A DNA stretch of 10,152 nt. Source: Chloroflexota bacterium. GTDB lineage: Bacteria; Chloroflexota; Dehalococcoidia; SM23-28-2; RBG-16-64-32. The translations under genes and the position numbers were made by a program. The notes under the pieces are model-generated. The model was given only the letters and a program-made list of their open reading frames with translations, had not been told where the DNA came from and searched no databases. Shown here in pieces: positions 6,265 to 10,152 of the stretch. The number at the start of each line of letters is the position of its first letter. Position 1 is the stretch's first letter. Location of the stretch: assembly GCA_022561095.1 (NCBI GenBank), contig JADFRV010000064.1, positions 1 to 10,152 on the forward strand, read 5' to 3'.

Positions 6265-7608
6265 CTATTCTTCTTCTTCGGTTTCGCGCGCGTCCTCGAT
6301 GCCCGCCAGGATGGCGTCCAGGCTGCCTGGGTCAGCGAGGTAATCGGTGATACCGGTGAAGAACGCCGTCTGGAGCGCTCCGCCGATGGCGTCGTCCAGG
6401 TCGAACCGGAAGAGTTCAGACAGGGTCAGCTGTTCGGCCTGGGCCTGGGCCACAACGTCCGGGTAGGAGTCAAGGCCGATCTGGGTGTGCAGGGAGGTGA
6501 AGCCACCGATGTCAACCCAGATCTGCTGCGCCTCGGCGCTGGCCAGGTGGCTCATGAAGGAGCAGGTGGTCTCGTCACTGTTGAAGGCGTAGACGGCGGT
6601 GGCGCCTCCGGTCACAGCCCCGCCCGGCCAGGGGAAGAAGTCGAAGTCATCGCCGGCAACCGCGTCCGGGAACTGGTCAGTGATGAAGCCGCTGGCGAAG
6701 CCGCCCAGGTGGTTCAGGGCCGCCGTGGGCGGGCTCTCGAAGGGCGGGTAGGTACCCTCGATGAAGCCGGTGGCGTTGATCGCATCGGCGCCGCCCTGTA
6801 CCACGTACCCATCGGTGAGGGCAAGCTGGCCGAACTTCTCAAAGGCGTCCACCACGGCGGCGTCGGTGAAGGGGACGGAGCCGTCGATCACCCCATCGTA
6901 GACTTCGCCGCCCGCCTCGTTGAGCAGGATCTGCTGGATGGTGTCGGTGCCGGGGAAGCCGGTGCCACCATTGGCGAACTGGGCGTTCGACCAGGGGGGC
7001 AGACCGCCAGCGAGGATCGAGTCGGACAGGGCGATCAGATCGTCGAACGTGGCGTCGGCGGTCAAGGCCGTGAAGCCGTTATCGGCGAAGAAGCCGGGGT
7101 TGTAGAAGATGGTGCCCTTGGTGTCGGCCTTCATGAAGAAGCCGTAGAGTGTGCCGTCCACAGTTCCCAGGTCGATGAACCCCTGCGGGTAGTTGGCGAG
7201 CACGGTCTCCTCTAGCCCCGGGCAGGCTGACAGCGGGACCAGCTCGCCGGCAGCGGCGAACCGCTGGAATAGCCCCACCTCGGCCGGTAGGGCGATGTCG
7301 GGCGGGGTACCGCCCTCGACATTAAGCGTCAGCAGGGTGGTAATGTCGCGGGTGCCGACGAAGTCCACCTCGCCGCCGGTGCTCGCCTCCCAGGGGGCGA
7401 ACAGCGCCTCGAAGCTCTCCAGCTCATCGCCGCCCCAGATGCCGAGGATGTCCACGTCGCCCAGCGCCGCCGGCGCCGGGGGTTCGCCGTCCGTCGGCGT
7501 CACGTCGTCCCCGTCGTCGTCGTCGCCGCAGGCGGCGAACGCCAGCGCTGCTATCGCGATAAGGGCGAGAAAGATCCAGAGAAGACGAGAGGTCTTACCG
7601 TGAAGCAT
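6265..7608 (-). CDS. Sugar-binding lipoprotein of ABC transporter (AglE-like, CUT1)
   Basis: The 447-residue extracytoplasmic binding protein captures substrate and delivers it to the two permeases. Residues 1-26 are a lipoprotein signal (basic HGKTSR, then a hydrophobic run) ending in the lipobox AFAAC with Cys27 as the lipidation site. An Asp-rich, Pro-rich flexible linker (28-47) follows, then a type-I binding fold (DVDILGIWGG... EALFAPWEASTGGEVDFVGT), with the TPPDIAL segment near 101-107 and TIFYNPGFF in the middle, both typical of family-1 solute-binding proteins. Likeness to alpha-glucoside-binding AglE is judged by eye and by gene order; other oligosaccharides or polyols are possible. 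GGGGG lies six bases before ATG. It is the promoter-proximal gene of the leftward cluster. The C-terminus is acidic (TEEEE). Confidence 0.9.
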   Translation of the reverse strand: MLHGKTSRLLWIFLALIAIAALAFAACGDDDDGDDVTPTDGEPPAPAALGDVDILGIWGGDELESFEALFAPWEASTGGEVDFVGTRDITTLLTLNVEGGTPPDIALPAEVGLFQRFAAAGELVPLSACPGLEETVLANYPQGFIDLGTVDGTLYGFFMKADTKGTIFYNPGFFADNGFTALTADATFDDLIALSDSILAGGLPPWSNAQFANGGTGFPGTDTIQQILLNEAGGEVYDGVIDGSVPFTDAAVVDAFEKFGQLALTDGYVVQGGADAINATGFIEGTYPPFESPPTAALNHLGGFASGFITDQFPDAVAGDDFDFFPWPGGAVTGGATAVYAFNSDETTCSFMSHLASAEAQQIWVDIGGFTSLHTQIGLDSYPDVVAQAQAEQLTLSELFRFDLDDAIGGALQTAFFTGITDYLADPGSLDAILAGIEDARETEEEE

Positions 7609-7660
7609 AGCGAGCCCCCTTTCAGAGAATGTGACTCATACTACTCCAAACGCAGAGGTC

Positions 7661-7689
7661 ATTCTCGCAGAAGGCTGGCTCCGCGTCAA
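7661..7689 (-). promoter_or_regulatory. Candidate sigma-70 promoter for the transporter operon
   Basis: On the minus strand TTGACG (7689-7684, 5 of 6 to -35) is followed after 17 bases by GAGAAT (7666-7661, 4 of 6 to -10). Transcription would start near 7654, leaving a leader of about 45 bases before the binding-protein ATG. Spacing is ideal and the position suits the operon's first gene. A weaker alternative, ATGACC with TATGAG 16 bases on, lies closer to the gene. Confidence 0.4.
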
Positions 7690-7748
7690 TGGTCTCTCTA
7701 TATCGATCTATCGGCGGAGTGATGGCATAGGGCCATTACCAAGCGCGA

Positions 7749-7771
7749 AAAGCGTTCCTGACGGACGCTTT
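7749..7771. promoter_or_regulatory. Imperfect palindrome in the divergent intergenic region, possible operator
   Basis: AAAGCGT (7749-7755) and ACGCTTT (7765-7771) are exact reverse complements nine bases apart; allowing a G-T pair the arms extend to nine. It lies between the divergent transporter and glycosylase genes, just upstream of the candidate glycosylase start. A regulator site or a leader hairpin are both possible; no regulator gene is in the window. Confidence 0.3.
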
Positions 7772-7777
7772 GGACAC

Positions 7778-7783
7778 TACACT
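7778..7783 (+). promoter_or_regulatory. Candidate -10 for a leaderless glycosylase transcript
   Basis: TACACT (4 of 6 to the -10 consensus) ends six bases before the GTG at 7790, the spacing expected if transcription starts at or next to the start codon. No good -35 is present, and the purine run GGGGAG directly abuts GTG, too close for a normal ribosome site. Weak evidence. Confidence 0.2.
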
Positions 7784-7789
7784 GGGGAG

Positions 7790-8455
7790 GTGGACTCCTT
7801 CGAGCGGCTCAGCGGTGAGATCGTCCAGTGCCGGAAGTGTCCCCGTCTGGTGGGCTGGCGGGAGCAGGTGGCCTGCGAAAAGCGAGCGGCCTACAGGGAC
7901 TGGGAGTACTGGGGCCGGCCGCTGCCGGGCTTCGGTGATCCCCGGGCGGAGCTGGTGGTGGTAGGGCTGGCCCCGGCGGCCCACGGCGGCAACCGGACGG
8001 GGCGGGTGTTCACAGGCGACCGCGCGGGCGATTGGCTGTATCGGGCGCTCTACCGTGCCGGCTACGCCAACCAGCCGAACAGCGACCAGCGCGACGACGG
8101 CCTCCGCCTGAAGGGCGCCTACGTGACCGCGGCGGTGCGCTGCGCTCCGCCCGGCAACAAGCCCACAACGGAGGAGCGCGACGCCTGCCTGCCCTACCTG
8201 GAGCGGGAGCTGGCGCTGCTCAGGCAGGCGCGGGTGATCGTGCCGCTGGGGGGATTCGCCTACCAGGCGGTGTCGCGCCTGACCGACCTGCGGCCCCGGC
8301 CCCGTTTCGGCCACGGCGTGGAGGCCCGCCTGTCCGACGGGCGCATCGTGCTCTGCTCTTACCATCCCAGCCAGCAGAACACGTTCACGGGACGGCTCAC
8401 GGAGGAGATGTTGGACGCCGTCTTCCGCCGCGCCCGAGGGCTCGCCCGGCTCTGA
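7790..8455 (+). CDS. Uracil-DNA glycosylase family 5 (UDGb)
   Basis: This base-excision repair enzyme removes uracil (and, in family 5, often hypoxanthine and other deaminated bases) from DNA. Numbering from this GTG gives 221 residues, close to the usual length of the family. Four cysteines placed to bind a 4Fe-4S cluster are present: CRKC (14, 17), VRC (118) and DAC (133). Motif A, GLAPAAHGGNRTGRVFTGD (59-77), has the family-5 form, lacking the polar Asp/Asn/Glu of other families' active sites. Motif B is HPSQQNTFTGRL (192-203). The frame stays open upstream to a GTG at 7631, but those 53 extra residues have no family likeness and would occupy the transporter's promoter region, so 7790 is preferred. 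Neither start has a good ribosome site. It is divergent from the transporter and probably monocistronic, with the tRNA remnant downstream. Confidence 0.85.
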   Translation: MDSFERLSGEIVQCRKCPRLVGWREQVACEKRAAYRDWEYWGRPLPGFGDPRAELVVVGLAPAAHGGNRTGRVFTGDRAGDWLYRALYRAGYANQPNSDQRDDGLRLKGAYVTAAVRCAPPGNKPTTEERDACLPYLERELALLRQARVIVPLGGFAYQAVSRLTDLRPRPRFGHGVEARLSDGRIVLCSYHPSQQNTFTGRLTEEMLDAVFRRARGLARL

Positions 8456-8512
8456 ACGCCGACGAGCCCCTGGAGACGCTCAGCGGCCACCCGTCAATAG
8501 CCGCAGATAGGC

Positions 8513-8557
8513 TGGCGCCCCCGCCAGGACTCGAACCTGGAACCTACTGCTTAGAAG
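8513..8557 (-). pseudogene. 3' half of tRNA-Arg(TCT), attachment-site remnant
   Basis: Read on the minus strand, the 45 bases run from the anticodon loop CTTCTAA (8557-8551, anticodon TCT), through the 3' anticodon-stem strand GCAGT, a five-base variable loop AGGTT, a complete T arm (CCAGG, TTCGAGT, CCTGG), the acceptor strand CGGGGGC, discriminator G, and an encoded CCA (8515-8513). The expected 5' stem strand ACTGC, the D arm and the 5' acceptor GCCCCCG are missing: upstream of the loop only one base fits. The sequence is therefore a half gene, the usual product of a tyrosine recombinase integrating an element in a tRNA gene. In such events the second core lies at the element's far end, with chromosome on its 3' side. 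Here that puts the chromosome below 8513 and the element above 8557. Confidence 0.85.
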
Positions 8558-8568
8558 GTATTATCGCG

Positions 8569-8631
8569 TCTGCAAGCTAGTCAATCGCAGTTTTCCTCGT
8601 GTTTTCGCCCCTGTTATATCTGCAAGCTAGT
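8569..8631. repeat. Two 13-bp direct repeats beside the tRNA remnant
   Basis: TCTGCAAGCTAGT occurs at 8569-8581 and again at 8619-8631, 50 bases apart start to start, with identity ending at both edges. They lie 12 and 62 bases inside the presumed element from the tRNA core. Short direct repeats in this place are typical of integrase arm-type or excisionase binding sites. Apart from these, 8582-8738 shows no supported gene. Confidence 0.6.
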
Positions 8632-8738
8632 GACAATTAGGCGCACTGCGATGACGAACTCGCTGTCCCACAACGAAGAATGGGAGACATCGGAGAAACT
8701 GCCCAGCGGGCGTCCATGGCCAACAAGCGCCAGAGGTG

Positions 8739-9341
8739 TCAGTGTGCCAATGGCCATCGGGCCCGGGAGTGGCCCGACGGATTTACGCTGTTGAGAATAT
8801 GAGCGGCCACAGGCGCCGACCGATCGATGCCTGCGCTGCAGTGTAGTAGCACTGGCTTGGGAAGTTCTTCGAACGCCTTCAGTGCATCGAGCTTGATTCG
8901 CTCAACTTCTCGAAGTAAACGGGAGCGCTCGGCGCTGTTGGCGTGAGCCGGATCTGCCCAGGGCAAATGGCGGACTAGGATGCCTCTACTTCGATAGAGG
9001 CCCAAGAGTCCATTCGGATCGAGTCCCAAGTCGTCGTAGTACCCCAGCTCTTTCGGGTGCATGAGGCAAATGATGCTAGAAATGCGGTACTCGTCGGCGA
9101 TGCGCTCTACCCAACCCTTCACAGCAGGCGCTGCCTCAATAGGCAACTGCCGGCCTCTCCCACCAAAGCGCTTGTCGTCTCGGAGCGGCCTTTGGGAGCA
9201 TGCTAACCGACCAGGTAATAGCCACAGAACCAGCTCAGAGTCGTTGCCGGCGCTTATCTCGCGTCTTAATCGGCGGAGCCCATCGCGTATCCGGTTGGCT
9301 ATCGATCTTTCGATGTCGGCCGCGATCCGTGCAGCAGCCAT
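8739..9341 (-). CDS. Dual-specificity/tyrosine-type protein phosphatase
   Basis: A 200-residue cytosolic protein with the cysteine-phosphatase P-loop HCSAGIDRS (167-175): Cys168 nucleophile, Arg174 phosphate binder, Ser175. Asp130 in LPWADPA (126-132) is a likely general acid about 38 residues earlier, the normal spacing. The core runs from about RQLPIEA (64) to AAHILNSV (186). An N-terminal segment rich in Ala and Arg (1-30) looks helical. The P-loop's AG-I-D-R-S form is intermediate between ordinary dual-specificity enzymes and the AGKDR type found in phosphoinositide-active ones, so substrate (phosphoprotein, lipid or nucleotide) is open. It starts 33 bases after the hsdR stop with a purine-rich ribosome site (GGGAGGGGAAGG), so it is probably cotranscribed as the gene following hsdR. 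A hairpin with arms TCGGGCC/GGCCCGA (8757-8777) lies in its last codons. No established system linking it to restriction is known to me. Confidence 0.8.
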   Translation of the reverse strand: MAAARIAADIERSIANRIRDGLRRLRREISAGNDSELVLWLLPGRLACSQRPLRDDKRFGGRGRQLPIEAAPAVKGWVERIADEYRISSIICLMHPKELGYYDDLGLDPNGLLGLYRSRGILVRHLPWADPAHANSAERSRLLREVERIKLDALKAFEELPKPVLLHCSAGIDRSAPVAAHILNSVNPSGHSRARWPLAH

Positions 9342-9374
9342 CTAAGCCTTCCCCTCCCGACGCAGAGTGAGCTG

Positions 9375-10152
9375 TTAGTAGTACTGCCGGATATACCCGT
9401 ACGCCCGATCGAACAGCTCTTGATCTTGGTGAAGCTTGTACTTGAAGAGGGTCCTGCGGAGAGCGTTCTTCACCTCGCGCTGACCGGCGTGAGTGTTCTG
9501 CCAACCGTCGAAGCGGACGTAGCGGACGATCTCGTCGATGTCGTTCACTACCCGCTCGACCATGATCGGCGTATCAGCGTTGCGGGACTCCTCGAGTAGC
9601 TCGGTTAGGGCGGCCTTCCCCCTCTCCTTGTCCTCGATAGGCGCCGCGGTCTGCTCGGCAGCAACGACATCCTTGGCGAGGTTGAGGAGTTCCTTTAGGA
9701 ACTCGACGCTGATCAGCAGGCCCCGCTCGTGCCGCTCCTTGAGATCCTCCAGCCTTTCACCGAGTTCCTTGAACCGGGCGTCGTGAAGGTGCCTGCGCAG
9801 CCGTCGAGCAACCTTGATTTCGATCTCCTTGGCCTTCTTCTTCGGATCGGGCGTCCCCAGTACCGCCTCGAGCAGGTCGGCGTCGAGGACCAGAGTGTCG
9901 AGGTCGTCGCGGATGGCGTCGACGTGCACGTGCTCGTGGATGAGCTCGATCGTCTTCGCCCCAAGCGCGTGCCAGAGGAGCTTGCCCGTACCGGTGGAGG
10001 GCTTCACCGATTCGTATACTTGCGTGAGCCAACGGTAGTCCGTCTCGTACTGGCCCAGAACCGGCCGGGTGAGATCGCCTCCCAGAGCCGGCTCAAGTAG
10101 CTGTAGTCGGCGGCGAAGCGGTCGCGGGTCTCGTTGTTGGGAAGGCACTCCT
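9375..10152 (-). CDS. hsdR: Type I restriction endonuclease subunit R, C-terminal part (partial, frameshifted)
   Basis: The last ~260 residues of a large type I restriction motor/nuclease subunit; the gene enters from beyond the right edge. The C-terminal helical region is recognised by YETDYRWLTQVYESVKPSTG, GKLLWHALGAKTIELIHEHV, LEAVLGTPDPKKKAKEIEIK, PIMVERVVNDIDEIVRYVRF and the terminal LHQDQELFDRAYGYIRQYY, which continue to a natural stop. This region anchors HsdR to the methylase core; the nuclease and helicase domains would lie outside the window. Between the edge and about 10070 the family-like reading (ECLPNNETRDRFAADYSYLS...WEAISP) is in a different frame from the rest. The reading moves to the other frame at 10061-10070, consistent with one lost base. 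As it stands the product would lose its C-terminus, unless the change is a sequencing error or is bypassed. A GTG at 10148 opens the downstream frame but is not a real start. Confidence 0.85.
   Translation of the reverse strand, partial: GVPSQQRDPRPLRRRLQLLEPALGGDLTRPVLGQYETDYRWLTQVYESVKPSTGTGKLLWHALGAKTIELIHEHVHVDAIRDDLDTLVLDADLLEAVLGTPDPKKKAKEIEIKVARRLRRHLHDARFKELGERLEDLKERHERGLLISVEFLKELLNLAKDVVAAEQTAAPIEDKERGKAALTELLEESRNADTPIMVERVVNDIDEIVRYVRFDGWQNTHAGQREVKNALRRTLFKYKLHQDQELFDRAYGYIRQYY

Larger units (their letters stand above)
8551..10152. mobile_element. Right-hand part: end of a tRNA-integrated genomic island
   Basis: This stretch begins at the tRNA-Arg anticodon loop and runs past the window edge. 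It holds a pair of 13-bp direct repeats next to the boundary, a phosphatase gene and the end of a type I restriction gene, both reading toward the boundary. No integrase is in view; it would be expected at the other end, next to the intact tRNA-Arg. The gene types (restriction-modification plus accessory enzyme) are common island cargo. The boundary is seen in the sequence; the element itself is inferred. Confidence 0.6.

Noticed and set aside
7631..7789. An N-terminal extension of the uracil-DNA glycosylase from GTG at 7631
   Set aside because: The 53 residues lack family likeness, there is no ribosome site, and the stretch overlaps the candidate promoter of the divergent transporter operon.
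8032..8580. Plus-strand 182-codon open frame overlapping the glycosylase
   Set aside because: Arg/Ala-rich shadow in another frame of the glycosylase gene that runs into the tRNA remnant.
8513..8600. A complete tRNA-Arg gene
   Set aside because: No D arm, 5' anticodon-stem strand or 5' acceptor strand is present upstream of the loop on the minus strand; no 5' half with the right arms was seen up to the window edge either, arguing against an intron.

Overview
The window is GC-rich bacterial DNA. The gene content, the Asp-rich stretch after the lipoprotein cysteine and the short palindromic repeats in and between genes recall Chloroflexota (Dehalococcoidia-like) genomes. That placement is a recollection-based inference, not something the sequence proves.

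Layout. Positions 1-150 hold a cluster of dispersed palindromic repeats; the last one supplies the stop codon of the first gene. From 134 to 7608 six genes all run leftward (minus strand). In transcription order they are a lipoprotein sugar-binding protein (7608-6265), two CUT1-type permeases (6170-5208 and 5208-4225), a MalK/UgpC-like ATPase (4171-3059), a glutamine synthetase-family ligase (2899-1523), and an alpha/beta-hydrolase-like domain fused to a class III adenylate/guanylate cyclase domain (1501-134). The first four make a complete ABC importer for a carbohydrate, with an AglE-F-G-K-like order. The ligase and the cyclase fusion follow in the same direction and may be read through or driven by their own promoter near 2965. 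A family-5 uracil-DNA glycosylase gene runs rightward from about 7790 to 8455, divergent from the transporter.

At 8513-8557 (minus strand) lies only the 3' half of a tRNA-Arg(TCT) gene, from anticodon loop to CCA, with no matching 5' half. This is the classic footprint of an element integrated in a tRNA gene. Its orientation puts the chromosome to the left and the inserted element to the right. Just inside the element are two direct copies of a 13-bp sequence (8569 and 8619). After them come, leftward, a dual-specificity/tyrosine phosphatase gene (9341-8739) and, upstream of it, the 3' end of a type I restriction endonuclease gene, hsdR (from beyond the right edge to 9375). The hsdR end shows a clear -1-base frame break near 10061-10070. 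The right end thus looks like the end of a tRNA-integrated island carrying restriction-modification cargo with an associated phosphatase.

Most interesting points: the tRNA-Arg half-gene island boundary; the phosphatase downstream of hsdR; the cyclase fusion whose hydrolase domain has lost its whole catalytic triad while the cyclase residues are kept; and a 21-bp palindromic element inserted in frame as seven codons (LPAGRQG) in the glutamine synthetase-family gene, with an inverted identical copy upstream of that gene.
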